Notes: generated by a model from the letters alone, not told the origin. A stretch of 64,000 bases of DNA from Thalassospira lucentensis (GCF_001613805.1 NZ_LPVY01000024.1:1-64000), one strand, 5' to 3'. Shown: positions 19,440-28,298, numbered from the stretch's first letter. Program-made: numbers and translations.

Positions 19440-19880
19440 ATGGGAAATGGAAGTTGGTCAAAGTTACTGTCTAGCAGCTTAATGTCTGCGTTAATCGGTG
19501 CATTAGTGGCTAGTGGTGTTTCCGCTGTGCTTAGTTATTACGGTACTTCATCTCTTCAATTGGCCGCCTATCAAATGGAAACGACGAAGGGGATGTTTGA
19601 GGTTAAAGAATATCAAAATCCAGATGCCTTAATATTCAACGAAGTGACCGGTCTTATGAAAGTGGCAATTTTTATGCCGAGGGAGGTTTTACGTTCTTAT
19701 CATGAAGTTGAAATGAAGGAGTGTTTCAATGAAATACGAGAAGAATGTATTCCTCAAGTGAAGCATATGTTGAATGCGTATCGTGATGCAATTGGTACTG
19801 GAAAAGTTGAAGATGAGGTAATGGAAACTATTGTTCGCAGCATGCAGAAGAGATTGGAGATGCTCCCGTCGCGACAATAG
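19440..19880 (+). CDS. AT-rich orphan: small membrane-anchored protein of unknown function
   Basis: A 146-residue protein I do not recognise. One hydrophobic segment (about 9-31, SLMSALIGALVASGVSAVL) is followed by a soluble, charged, mostly helical domain with Cys at about 98 and 106 (KECFNEIREECIPQ). The likely topology is an N-terminal anchor with the rest on one side of the membrane. Base and codon use are visibly more AT-rich than the flanking genes, which suggests recent acquisition. GGAGGGC precedes the ATG. No operon partner. Confidence 0.65.
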   Translation: MGNGSWSKLLSSSLMSALIGALVASGVSAVLSYYGTSSLQLAAYQMETTKGMFEVKEYQNPDALIFNEVTGLMKVAIFMPREVLRSYHEVEMKECFNEIREECIPQVKHMLNAYRDAIGTGKVEDEVMETIVRSMQKRLEMLPSRQ

Positions 19881-20262
19881 CTATCTAGAAATAAAAGTAT
19901 ATTGGTTCACTTTGGGAGCTGATTTCAAATTTTTAACCAACACAGATAAGGTGCTAGGTTAAAAGAACAATTATTGGGAACTCGTCTTGCGCGACCGGTT
20001 GATAGCAATCTGTCAGGACTGTAACACATGACAGGTGCAGCGATGAAACGCCTTGCAGGGGTTAACGCAACGTTCAGCCATGCATGTTTTCGCTTCTGTC
20101 GGATGGCGGGGGTGAACAGGAGATCGGTCTTACCGGTCTGATCTCCCTGTCACACCATTTTGCTGTGCATGTCGATTTCACCCTGACGGCGGCGGCATAA
20201 GCAGGTACGATCACGCACCACATTCAAAAATTCCCCGCATCATTGAATGGGATAGGATCACT
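19881..20262 (+). other. Gene-free stretch with an imperfect inverted repeat
   Basis: No credible gene is seen in these 382 nt. The left part is AT-rich like the orphan gene before it; the right part returns to host composition. The only structure noticed is an imperfect inverted repeat at 20116-20150 (ACAGGAGATC ... GATCTCCCTGT, one bulge) enclosing a direct repeat of GGTCT. No T-run follows it. Confidence 0.5.
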
Positions 20263-21942
20263 GTGAAATTTCTGATTTTGAATCAGCGTTATGCGGTTCT
20301 GGCCGGTGTGACGCTTTTGACGGTTGCCTCGTTGATCTGTGCGGCCTTGGTCGATGTCTGGTTCTGGCTGCCGGTGGTGATCTTTGGCGGGTTGATGGTT
20401 GTTGGCTGGTTTGATTTGCGCCAGACCCGGCATTCGATCCTGCGCAACTATCCGGTCAGTGGTCATATCCGGTTTATCCTTGAAAGTTTTCGCCCGGAAA
20501 TCCGGCAATATATGATCGAAAGCGATCAGGACGAGGTGCCGTTCAGCCGCCAGTCGCGAGGGCTTGTTTATCAGCGTGCCAAGGGGGTCGAGGACAAGCG
20601 CCCGTTTGGCACGATCGAGGAAGTGTATAGTTCCGGCTATGCGTGGCTGACCCATTCGGTCGCGCCGACCAGCATCACCGATATCGATTTTCGGGTTCGG
20701 GTCGGCGGGGCGGCATGCAAGCAGCCTTATGACGCCAGCCTTTATAATATTTCGGCGATGAGCTTTGGCTCGTTATCGGGCAATGCGATTCTGGCGCTGA
20801 ACAAGGGGGCGAAAAAGGGTGGTTTTGCCCATGACACGGGCGAAGGCAGCATCAGCCGGTATCACCGTGAAGGTGGCGGGGATCTGATTTATCAGGTGGC
20901 TTCGGGTTATTTCGGATGCCGCAATGATGATGGCACTTTTTCCGAGGAACGCTTCGCCGAAACCGCATCCAACCCGCAGGTCAAGATGATCGAGGTGAAG
21001 CTGAGTCAGGGGGCGAAGCCCGGTCATGGCGGCATGTTGCCCGCAGCCAAGATCACCCCGGAAATTTCCGAGGCACGTGGTATTCCGATGGGGATTGACT
21101 GCATATCACCCGCCGCGCACAGCACGTTTTCCACCCCCGTCGGCCTGATGGAATTCATCGCCAGGCTGCGCGATCTTTCGGGGGGCAAGCCGGTCGGGTT
21201 CAAGCTGTGCATCGGGCATCGGCGCGAGTTTATGTGCATCGTCAAGGCGATGCTGAAAACCGGTATTCTGCCCGATTTCATCGTGGTCGATGGCAAGGAA
21301 GGCGGCACGGGTGCGGCCCCGGTTGAATTTGCCAACCGGGTCGGCATGCCGATGCGCGAAGGGCTGACATTTGTGCATAATGCCCTTCGGGGGGCGGGTG
21401 TGCGTGATCAGATCAAGATCGGGGCGGCGGGCAAGATCGTTACGGCGTTTGATATCGCGCAGACCTTGGCGCTCGGTGCGGACTGGTGCAATGCGGCGCG
21501 TGGTTTCATGTTTGCGCTGGGCTGCATTCAGGCGCAGTCATGCCACACCAACCATTGCCCGGTCGGCATTGCAACGCAGGACCCGCTGCGCCAGCGGGCC
21601 CTTAATGTGGGTGATAAAAGCGACCGGGTGGCGCGGTTCCACCATAATACCATGCATGCACTGGCGGAGATTACCGGGGCGGCGGGCCTGACCGATCCGC
21701 GCAATTTCATGCCCTATCACTTCATGGTGCGCCAGAAGGACAACGAGTTTCTGGATGGCAACGAAGCCTATCCCTACCTGCCCGAAGGGTTCCTTGTTTC
21801 CGGCGGGCCGGAGATCGAGGGGCTTCATGACTGGTATTCACGCTGGGACCGGGCATCGGCGGAAACCTTTGCCCCGTCCGAAATCCCGTTCGGGCCGTTC
21901 AAGCGACACAAGAATGTCGTGACCGAGAAGGCGGCACAGTAG
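20263..21942 (+). CDS. FMN-binding glutamate synthase-family protein (GltB central domain only)
   Basis: A 559-residue protein with one or two N-terminal hydrophobic helices (about 8-45) and a glutamate-synthase-like FMN/alpha-beta barrel. Seen are SFGSLSGNAILALNKGAK, the FMN/active-site segment VVDGKEGGTGAAP, and a C-x5-C-x4-C cluster (CIQAQSCHTNHC) like the 3Fe-4S site of GltB, followed by PVGIATQDP. It lacks the N-terminal glutaminase and the C-terminal GXGXG domain of full GltB, as is usual for this membrane-associated subfamily, whose reaction is not established. It starts at GTG 20263 after GATAGGATC. The same C-terminal peptide recurs as a remnant downstream. Confidence 0.88.
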   Translation: MKFLILNQRYAVLAGVTLLTVASLICAALVDVWFWLPVVIFGGLMVVGWFDLRQTRHSILRNYPVSGHIRFILESFRPEIRQYMIESDQDEVPFSRQSRGLVYQRAKGVEDKRPFGTIEEVYSSGYAWLTHSVAPTSITDIDFRVRVGGAACKQPYDASLYNISAMSFGSLSGNAILALNKGAKKGGFAHDTGEGSISRYHREGGGDLIYQVASGYFGCRNDDGTFSEERFAETASNPQVKMIEVKLSQGAKPGHGGMLPAAKITPEISEARGIPMGIDCISPAAHSTFSTPVGLMEFIARLRDLSGGKPVGFKLCIGHRREFMCIVKAMLKTGILPDFIVVDGKEGGTGAAPVEFANRVGMPMREGLTFVHNALRGAGVRDQIKIGAAGKIVTAFDIAQTLALGADWCNAARGFMFALGCIQAQSCHTNHCPVGIATQDPLRQRALNVGDKSDRVARFHHNTMHALAEITGAAGLTDPRNFMPYHFMVRQKDNEFLDGNEAYPYLPEGFLVSGGPEIEGLHDWYSRWDRASAETFAPSEIPFGPFKRHKNVVTEKAAQ

Positions 21943-21975
21943 CGGCGTAGCAGGCCGAAAAGCAGGAGGCTCCCC

Positions 21976-22329
21976 ATGGCGGTCAAACGCATCGTTTCGA
22001 ACTTTGCCGTCGATGATATCGCAAGGGTCAGGGCGTTTTACGAGGATATCCTTGGCCTTGACTGCGTGATGGATCACGGCTGGATCGTGACCTTTGCCGC
22101 GGCAGGGCAAAATATGGTGCCCCAGATCAGCATCGCGACCGAAGGCGGTTCCGGCACTCCGGTGCCCGACCTTTCGATAGAGGTTGATGACCTTGAAGAG
22201 GTTCTCGCGCGCGTCAAGGAAGCCGGGACCGGCATCGAATATGGCCCGGCGGTCGAGCCGTGGGGCGTTAAGCGGTTTTATGTTCGCGACCCGGCGGGCA
22301 GGCTTCTTAATGTTCTGTGTCACTTGTAA
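21976..22329 (+). CDS. VOC (glyoxalase/bleomycin-resistance fold) protein
   Basis: A 117-residue single VOC-type protein with paired beta-alpha-beta-beta-beta units. It starts IVSNFAVDDIARVRAFYEDILGLD and ends with the family-typical FYVRDPAGRLLNVLCHL. VOC proteins include glyoxalases, dioxygenases and antibiotic-binding proteins; nothing here fixes the activity. AGGAGG lies 8 nt upstream of the ATG. It lies 33 nt after the glutamate-synthase-like gene and may be cotranscribed with it. Confidence 0.85.
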   Translation: MAVKRIVSNFAVDDIARVRAFYEDILGLDCVMDHGWIVTFAAAGQNMVPQISIATEGGSGTPVPDLSIEVDDLEEVLARVKEAGTGIEYGPAVEPWGVKRFYVRDPAGRLLNVLCHL

Positions 22330-22340
22330 GGGGAAAACGG

Positions 22341-22418
22341 GAAGCCCGCTACGCGCCGTTCAATTGGCACAAGAATGTCGTGGCTGAGAAAGTGGTAACG
22401 CAGAGAGCCTCTGCTTAA
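22341..22418 (+). pseudogene. Decayed C-terminal tail of a second glutamate-synthase-family gene
   Basis: In the frame ending at the TAA of 22416-22418 the DNA encodes YAPFNWHKNVVAEKVV, clearly homologous to the last residues of the glutamate-synthase-like gene upstream (FGPFKRHKNVVTEKAA at 21888-21939). The DNA is also similar (shared CACAAGAATGTCGTG). No homology is visible before about 22341, so only the tail survives, fused to unrelated sequence. It most likely marks a deletion or replacement boundary, with the AT-rich gene following directly. Confidence 0.6.
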
Positions 22419-22496
22419 AGTTCCGTTTCAAACGTAGCGGTTCATTTCCTAGTGAAAAACAACGCGATTTTTACGAACGCTAAAGTTGATGTTTAT

Positions 22497-22991
22497 ATGA
22501 GTAAAATTTTTCACATTACGTCTATTGAATGCGCCAAAAACATTATTGCGGGTAAAACGATATTCGGTGCCGATTGCTCAGAACAAAGTCATGAAGCATA
22601 TCCTCATTTTTTCCATTGCGAGTATGGGCGCAGTAACGCTTATTTTCCAAACGGATCAGAAATAGAATTGTATTTCAACTGCGATCTCCCAGAGAAAATA
22701 ACAGAATATTCACCTCCTGAACCCGATAGATTAAATGTTCATTTCGATGGAGATACGTTCTGGCAATGTACTATTCATCCAGATACTCGATCATCACTGA
22801 AATTTGTCGGCTGGAAAGTTCTTGATCAAGTTTATATATCCGAAGATGACAAAAATTTTTTTGAAGAATTATCTCAGATGGAAGTTGAGGTTAAAGTAAT
22901 TTGGCAGAGGCAACACTATGCTATCTTGATAAAACGTAAAAATTTTAGGCAAAAGATAAATCAGATATTTAATTTTTTCAAAAGACCGTAG
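22497..22991 (+). CDS. AT-rich orphan of unknown function, possibly ADP-ribosyltransferase-like
   Basis: A 164-residue soluble protein I cannot assign. The N-terminal segment IFHITSIECAKNIIAGKTIFGAD resembles the first strand and helix of small ADP-ribosyltransferase-fold proteins (DarT, Tpt1 and PARP-like families: H-x-T-s ... a-x-x-I-l-x-x-G-x-i). This is pattern resemblance only. The C-terminus is Lys/Arg/Phe-rich (KRKNFRQKINQIFNFFKRP). Composition is strongly AT-rich relative to its neighbours, and it follows the gene remnant at 22341-22418. The start is uncertain: the ATG at 22497 or a GTG at 22452; neither has a good ribosome binding site. Confidence 0.6.
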   Translation: MSKIFHITSIECAKNIIAGKTIFGADCSEQSHEAYPHFFHCEYGRSNAYFPNGSEIELYFNCDLPEKITEYSPPEPDRLNVHFDGDTFWQCTIHPDTRSSLKFVGWKVLDQVYISEDDKNFFEELSQMEVEVKVIWQRQHYAILIKRKNFRQKINQIFNFFKRP

Positions 22992-23078
22992 TTTAGGATG
23001 CGTTTTAATGTAACGTGCATGCTGGTAATTCTTGTTTCATCCAAGTAGTTATTTTGGAGAAGTTTCAGTGTGGTATGA

Positions 23079-23555
23079 TCACGCCGCCCGCTGCATCTCC
23101 ACGGTCGGGATGTCGCGGCCCGGGATCGGGCCGGTGACGAGGAAGCCGAATTTGCGGTAGAACGCCTTGGCGCGTTCGTTGTGCGCGACGACCGAAAGCC
23201 TGACGGTTGCATGGGGTTTGCGTTCGGCCAGCGCATCGAGGGCGGCGATCATCAATGCCTTGCCCGCGCCCAGCCCATGTGCGGCCGGGTCGACCATGAT
23301 CCAGTCGATTTCGGGATTGTCATGGATGACAATGACATAACCCAGCAGGTCATCGCCCTGGGTTGTGACGATGACGCTGTGATTGTCGCTTGCAAGCGCG
23401 TTTTCAAACACGCCGGTCGACATGTCGACATAGCGGGCAACGGTTGCGGTGGCCGCATCGCCCATGCCTTCGATGAAATAGGTTGAATCGGTTGCGCGCT
23501 TGGTCAGGTCGCGGATGAAGGGAAGGTCGTTGGCAGTGCCTTGGCGGATCTGCAT
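23079..23555 (-). CDS. GNAT-family N-acetyltransferase
   Basis: A 158-residue GNAT protein. It starts IRQGTANDLPFIRDLTKRA and has the acetyl-CoA pyrophosphate loop in motif A (IMVDPAAHGLGAGKALMIAALD) and a final strand pair (LSVVAHNERAKAFYRKFGFL) typical of the superfamily. The acceptor substrate is unknown. It converges with the AT-rich orphan gene and has no evident operon partner. Confidence 0.88.
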   Translation of the reverse strand: MQIRQGTANDLPFIRDLTKRATDSTYFIEGMGDAATATVARYVDMSTGVFENALASDNHSVIVTTQGDDLLGYVIVIHDNPEIDWIMVDPAAHGLGAGKALMIAALDALAERKPHATVRLSVVAHNERAKAFYRKFGFLVTGPIPGRDIPTVEMQRAA

Positions 23556-23782
23556 TCTGGCGCTCGTTGTTTTTTCTTGTTGGGTATCGGATCGCCGAGG
23601 CGATCAGGGCGTCATATGTTTTTCGGGGGCGTCATAGCATCGACCTGACCGGATGTCACTTCCTGCTTTGGTGTGTTTTGAGAATATAGCACACGTTTTA
23701 ATGGTGGATTGCCGTACATCACCGCGTAAAAGCAGGGGCAGGCAGCCAGCCAGTCCGGGGGAAGACAAGGCGGGTTGCCGCG

Positions 23783-24781
23783 CTATCGTTTGCGGTTTTT
23801 GTCGCGATACATTTCCTGATCGGCCATATCCATCATGGTTTCGAGGCTTTCCTTGACCGGTTCGAAAAAGACAGCCGCCCCGGCACTTATTTTCGGGGTT
23901 TCGTGGATCGGCTTTTTCGAGGCGGCCACGGTCAGTTTGACCGCCAGAAGCGCATTGCGGATACGGGTGATGATGGTGGTCAGATCGCCGCGATTGCGCA
24001 CATAGCCCAGAATGGCAAATTCATCGCCGCCGATCCGCCCGCAAATATCAACCTCGCGAATGCTGGCGGTGATGGCGGCCCCGACGGCCTTGAGTGCCGC
24101 ATCCCCCGCGGCGTGACCATAATCATCGTTCCAGTGTTTCATGTCATCAAGATCGATGAAGATCAGGCCGATATGATGGTGATAGCGTTTTGCGATGCGG
24201 ATTTTCTGCTGGGCGAGCATTTCAAACCCGGCGCGGTTGTTAAGCCCGGTTAACTGATCGGACAGCGAGATGCTGCGCATGATCTGGAACTGTTCATAGA
24301 GCCGAAGGTCGGCTTCGATCAGATCGCGGATGGTTTCGATCAGTTTTTGCAGCGTGTCGGAATATCGCGTCGGTTCACGGTCAAACACGCAGATCGTGCC
24401 AAATATCGTGCCGTTCGACCATGTAACCGGCACCCCGAAATAGGAACAGAAACCGTCTTCGGTCAGTTCGGGGTTGTCGGCCCATTCGGGTTTGCCGCGT
24501 GCGTCCGGTTCATAGAAGGTGTCGCTTTGTGCGATGACCTGCCGGCAGAAAATATTGGCATCAAGCCCGGTGATCGAGGTTTTGCACCCGGCATAGGGAT
24601 TGGTGTTGTTCTGGCTGGTGACGACGGACCGGTAACCGATCCGGTCATTATATTCGACCACGAAACCGGCGGTCGCACCCAGAAGTTCGGTCATCAGATC
24701 GACCGCACGCTGCCACTTTTCGAGTGACGGCGCGATGGCCTCGTCATCGACAAGCCAGTCGCGGGTCTTGAACTGCACCAT
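23783..24781 (-). CDS. GAF-domain diguanylate cyclase
   Basis: A 332-residue cytosolic protein with an N-terminal GAF sensor domain (about 25-165; FGVPVTWSNGTIFGTICVFD is typical) and a C-terminal GGDEF domain (about 180-330) with the intact active-site motif RIGGDEFA. It should make cyclic di-GMP from two GTP. An RxxD inhibitory site is not obvious. The ATG at 24781 has AGGA just upstream and places the GAF domain at the N-terminus; a start at 24919 would overlap the upstream permease gene and add 46 low-quality residues. No EAL domain. Confidence 0.88.
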   Translation of the reverse strand: MVQFKTRDWLVDDEAIAPSLEKWQRAVDLMTELLGATAGFVVEYNDRIGYRSVVTSQNNTNPYAGCKTSITGLDANIFCRQVIAQSDTFYEPDARGKPEWADNPELTEDGFCSYFGVPVTWSNGTIFGTICVFDREPTRYSDTLQKLIETIRDLIEADLRLYEQFQIMRSISLSDQLTGLNNRAGFEMLAQQKIRIAKRYHHHIGLIFIDLDDMKHWNDDYGHAAGDAALKAVGAAITASIREVDICGRIGGDEFAILGYVRNRGDLTTIITRIRNALLAVKLTVAASKKPIHETPKISAGAAVFFEPVKESLETMMDMADQEMYRDKNRKR

Positions 24782-24872
24782 ATCCTGACGTTCCCGGTCC
24801 CTCCATTTCCCTGATGGTGCCGGTCTTTGTGCGCCAAGTGACGTGACCAGACGTTTCAGGGGTCCGTTCTTT

Positions 24873-26321
24873 TCATATTTGTCCGTTCCGTGCGGAGAAC
24901 AAGCTGTCATGACTGTCATTTATCCCCAAAAGCCCCTGAGGGCGCAGGACGAGGATCGCCGCCAGAAGCCCGAAAACCGCCACATCGCGATAGGCCCCGC
25001 CGAAATATCCCGACCATAATGTTTCGGTCAAACCGATCATTAACCCGCCCAGCCACGCACCGCGCATCCGCCCTATTCCCCCAAGGATGGCGGCAGTCAG
25101 TGCCTTGAACCCGAAAAGCGTACCACTGTGAAAATTAATGACACCATAACGAAGGGCCAACATTGCACCGGTTAATCCGCATAAAAATCCTGCCAGAACA
25201 AAGGATTGGGATTCAGTGCGCGAAAGAGACACCCCGCAAAGGGCCGCCCCCAGACGATCCTGGCTTATGGCGCGCCAGTTCCGGCCAAAGGCGGTTTTGC
25301 CCATGATCCAGACCAGAATGCCCGCAACCATAACCGCCCCGCCAATGGCGAGCATATCGAACCCGTGCAGGCGCACGACAAAATGATCGCCGCGCAGAAG
25401 GGGGATGGAAAACTGCCAGATCGGCGGCAGGTTGAAATTGCGTGCGGATATGACAATCCGGATAAATTCCTGAATGACCAGCACACAGCCAAGGGAAGCG
25501 ACAATCATCGCCCGCCCGCCTGCTGCCTTCCGGCCCAGGGGGCCGAACACATTGCGCCATGTCAGGTGGCTTAACCCCGATCCGACAAAGGCCGCCATCG
25601 CGACCGATCCGACCACCATCACCGGGATCAGCCAGCCGACCATGCCTGATATCCACAGGCTTGTGATGATGGTGCCAAGGGCGGCCGTCATCACCACCTC
25701 GCCAAAGGCAAGATTGATCCGCCCGATCAGGCCATAGATCAGGGTAAAGGACAGGGCCAGCAGGCCATAGATCGCCCCGCGCGCAAGGCCGCTTAGCACC
25801 AGTTGGGTGGCATAGGCCGCGGGCAGCCCGATATCGGGCACATCGGCGCGCAGGCCGTGGCTTTCGGGATCGATATAGCTTTCGAGTGCGGTGCGCCCGA
25901 CCCGGTCAATCCAGAACCGTTTGAGCAGGGCCATATGGGCATCGGACACCGGGCCAAGGCGGGTTGTTTCAATCGCATAAAGGTTGGTGGGTGTGTTGGG
26001 TTTGGTCGCTGCTTCGAAATGGCAGGTGATACTATGCGTTTCGGTCGAGGGCAGGGGGATTTCACCCGGTTCGAGCAACTGGTAACGCAGGGTGATCGTA
26101 TTGCCGTCAGAGGTCTCGTCAAACCGGGTGACAAGGCGGATCTGTTTGTCTTCATCCTCTATCCCCGGCAGGGCGAGGCGGCAGATATTGAACTGATAGG
26201 GATCGCGCGGCGCGCAGGAAGACAGGATTGCGGCCAGAAGTGGCAGCAGCCAGAAAATGCGACGAAGATGCCTTGACCCTGATCTGGTGTTCACCGGGTG
26301 CTCCGGCTTGCCCTTGATCAC
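24873..26321 (-). CDS. Orphan LivH-type ABC permease with lipoprotein-like N-terminal domain
   Basis: A 482-residue protein in two parts. Residues 1-36 look like a lipoprotein signal (basic start, hydrophobic core, LSSC at 33-36), followed by about 130 soluble residues of unknown type (FNICRLALPGIEDEDKQIRL...). From about 165 onward it is a complete branched-chain amino acid permease of the LivH family (AIYGLLALSFTLIYGLIGRINLAFGE, ILGGIGRMRGAWLGGLMIG). No LivM, LivG, LivF or LivK gene is adjacent; the upstream neighbour is on the other strand. The extension may be a tethered extracytoplasmic module, but whether Cys36 is lipidated or the segment is simply a helix is open. Confidence 0.82.
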   Translation of the reverse strand: MIKGKPEHPVNTRSGSRHLRRIFWLLPLLAAILSSCAPRDPYQFNICRLALPGIEDEDKQIRLVTRFDETSDGNTITLRYQLLEPGEIPLPSTETHSITCHFEAATKPNTPTNLYAIETTRLGPVSDAHMALLKRFWIDRVGRTALESYIDPESHGLRADVPDIGLPAAYATQLVLSGLARGAIYGLLALSFTLIYGLIGRINLAFGEVVMTAALGTIITSLWISGMVGWLIPVMVVGSVAMAAFVGSGLSHLTWRNVFGPLGRKAAGGRAMIVASLGCVLVIQEFIRIVISARNFNLPPIWQFSIPLLRGDHFVVRLHGFDMLAIGGAVMVAGILVWIMGKTAFGRNWRAISQDRLGAALCGVSLSRTESQSFVLAGFLCGLTGAMLALRYGVINFHSGTLFGFKALTAAILGGIGRMRGAWLGGLMIGLTETLWSGYFGGAYRDVAVFGLLAAILVLRPQGLLGINDSHDSLFSARNGQI

Positions 26322-26480
26322 CTCATCCTCGTGCGATTTGGGTGTTTTTACAAGTGCTTGGTGTTGTTGCGATGACAGGAGACGAAATTTCGCCCCTTTT
26401 GGTTGCGATCAGGGGGTGGTCGTGCTGAACTTGATCAATGACGATGGATTTAACCAAAGCCCGAAGATGGAGACGCCCAA

Positions 26481-27188
26481 ATGGCAGACGTGATCGACTA
26501 TAAAATCCATGGCGAGGAAATGCAGCTTGTCGAGATCGAACTTGATCCGGGCGAGGGCGTGCGGGCCGAAGCCGGGGCCATGATGTATATGTCGGACGGC
26601 ATTGCCATGCAGACCGGCACGGGCGGCGGGATTTTTTCCGGCTTCAAGCGGATGCTGACCGGCGAGGGGTTCTTTATCACCAGTTTCGTGCATGAAGGAT
26701 CGGGCAAGGGGCATGTCGCCTTTGCCGCGCCCTATCCGGGCAAGGTGGTGCCGATGAATTTGCCGGAACTGGGCGGCGAGATCATTTGCCAGAAGGACGC
26801 GTTTTTATGCGCGGCATCGGGCATTGATATCGATATCGCGTTCTCCAAGAAACTCGGTGCCGGTTTGTTTGGCGGGGAGGGCTTTATCCTGCAGCGGTTG
26901 CGTGGTGACGGGCTGGCATTCGTTCATGCGGGGGGCACGATCATCCGCAAGGATTTGCAGGCGGGGCAGACATTGCGCGTGGATACCGGGACACTTGTCG
27001 CGATGACGCCATCGGTTGATTATTCGATCAAGTTTATCGGCGGCTTTACCAATGCGCTGTTTGGCGGCGAGGGGCTTTTTGTCACGACCCTTGAAGGGCC
27101 GGGGACGGTCTGGTTACAGACATTGCCGTTTGCAAGGCTGGCCGATCGGATTGCCGCGGCCCTGCCGCAGGATCGCAACAAGGGTTAG
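26481..27188 (+). CDS. AIM24/TIGR00266-family protein
   Basis: A 235-residue soluble beta-rich protein matching the TIGR00266/AIM24 family: VEIELDPGEGVRAEAGAMMYMSDGI near the start, then GEGFFITSF, FLCAASGIDIDIAF and GGFTNALFGGEGLFVTTLEGPG. Bacterial members have no settled function; some are linked to membrane or stress responses. The gene is monocistronic, divergent from the permease gene, and converges with the choline-sulfate regulator. Confidence 0.9.
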   Translation: MADVIDYKIHGEEMQLVEIELDPGEGVRAEAGAMMYMSDGIAMQTGTGGGIFSGFKRMLTGEGFFITSFVHEGSGKGHVAFAAPYPGKVVPMNLPELGGEIICQKDAFLCAASGIDIDIAFSKKLGAGLFGGEGFILQRLRGDGLAFVHAGGTIIRKDLQAGQTLRVDTGTLVAMTPSVDYSIKFIGGFTNALFGGEGLFVTTLEGPGTVWLQTLPFARLADRIAAALPQDRNKG

Positions 27189-27225
27189 GGACCGGGGCGG
27201 AAGCCCGGCTTGAGGATCGCGGCCC

Positions 27226-28152
27226 TCAGGATGCGATGGCCGGAGTTTCGTCTGTTTCGGGTTTTTGCGCGACCAGATCGCGGGCCCAGCCGAGAAACGC
27301 ATTGATCTGTTCCTGCCGGTGGGTGTTTGACCGGCAGGACAGGACATATCCGCGGTCTGACCCCAGTGTCACATCACCAAGTGTGACGAGCTGCCCGGTT
27401 TTCAGGTGCTGCTGCAACAGGGCGGTCCAGCCGAGCGCCACCCCCTGTCCGGACAGGGTGGCCGAAAGGACGAGCAGATAGGTATTGAACCGGTGACCGT
27501 AAAGCCGCCCGGTTTCCCGAACCCCGGCGGTGCGCAGCCAGCTTTCCCAGTTAAACCAGCGATGATCGATTTCATCATCCAGATGGATCAGCGGATAATG
27601 CCGCAGATCGGCGATGTTTTTCGGATGGCCGCGGGCCGCAAGGAACGCCGGGCTGCAGACCGGGGTGACCTGCTCGGGGATCAGCATCACGTCTTCGGGG
27701 TGGCAGTTCCCGAACGAGATTTCGATATCGATATTCTGATCGGCGGCGAAATGCCCGGTCTGGTTGGTGACGACATTGACCTCGATATCGGGATGGCGGG
27801 CAATGAATTCCGGCAGATGCGGCATCAGGATAAAGGACGCAAAGGCGAAATCGGTGCCGACACTGAGCCGGGCCGACCGTCTGGTTTTGATCCGTTCGAC
27901 CGTGCGGTCGATCTGACCGAATGCCACCGAAATGCAATCAAACAGTTCCTGCCCGGCGCGCGTCAGTGACACACCGCGATGCTTGCGGCGAAACAGCGGT
28001 TGGCCAAGCTGTTCCTCAAGGGCGGTGATCTGGTGGCTGACGGCGGGCTGGCCCACACCCAGTTCGCGCGCGGCTGCGGTGAAGCTGGCGCGGCGGGCGG
28101 CGGCTTCGAATGCGATCAGGGCATGCGGCGACGGGATGTGATGAAATTTCAT
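27226..28152 (-). CDS. LysR-type regulator of choline-sulfate utilisation (probable)
   Basis: A 308-residue LysR regulator. The winged helix lies at about 8-68 (AFEAAARRASFTAAARELGVGQPAVSHQI), followed by an effector-binding domain at about 95-300. The sequence and its position, divergent from choline-sulfatase with about 146 nt between, fit the family described as choline-sulfate utilisation transcription factor. It is expected to sense choline sulfate or choline and control betC and choX; this is inference from context. Confidence 0.88.
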   Translation of the reverse strand: MKFHHIPSPHALIAFEAAARRASFTAAARELGVGQPAVSHQITALEEQLGQPLFRRKHRGVSLTRAGQELFDCISVAFGQIDRTVERIKTRRSARLSVGTDFAFASFILMPHLPEFIARHPDIEVNVVTNQTGHFAADQNIDIEISFGNCHPEDVMLIPEQVTPVCSPAFLAARGHPKNIADLRHYPLIHLDDEIDHRWFNWESWLRTAGVRETGRLYGHRFNTYLLVLSATLSGQGVALGWTALLQQHLKTGQLVTLGDVTLGSDRGYVLSCRSNTHRQEQINAFLGWARDLVAQKPETDETPAIAS

Positions 28153-28298
28153 GACATGAATTATATTGATACCAATGATCGATGCAAGCGGCCTTCACAA
28201 CCCCCGGATAAACATGAAACATATGGTTTCCAGTTATTTTCGCATCCGGCCGGTTTGCGAAAGACATCATGTTGGTGAATAGCAAAAGGGGGTTAGCG

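Noticed and set aside
24782-24919. Longer N-terminus of the diguanylate cyclase
   Set aside because: It would overlap the upstream permease gene by 47 nt and adds residues unlike a GAF protein.
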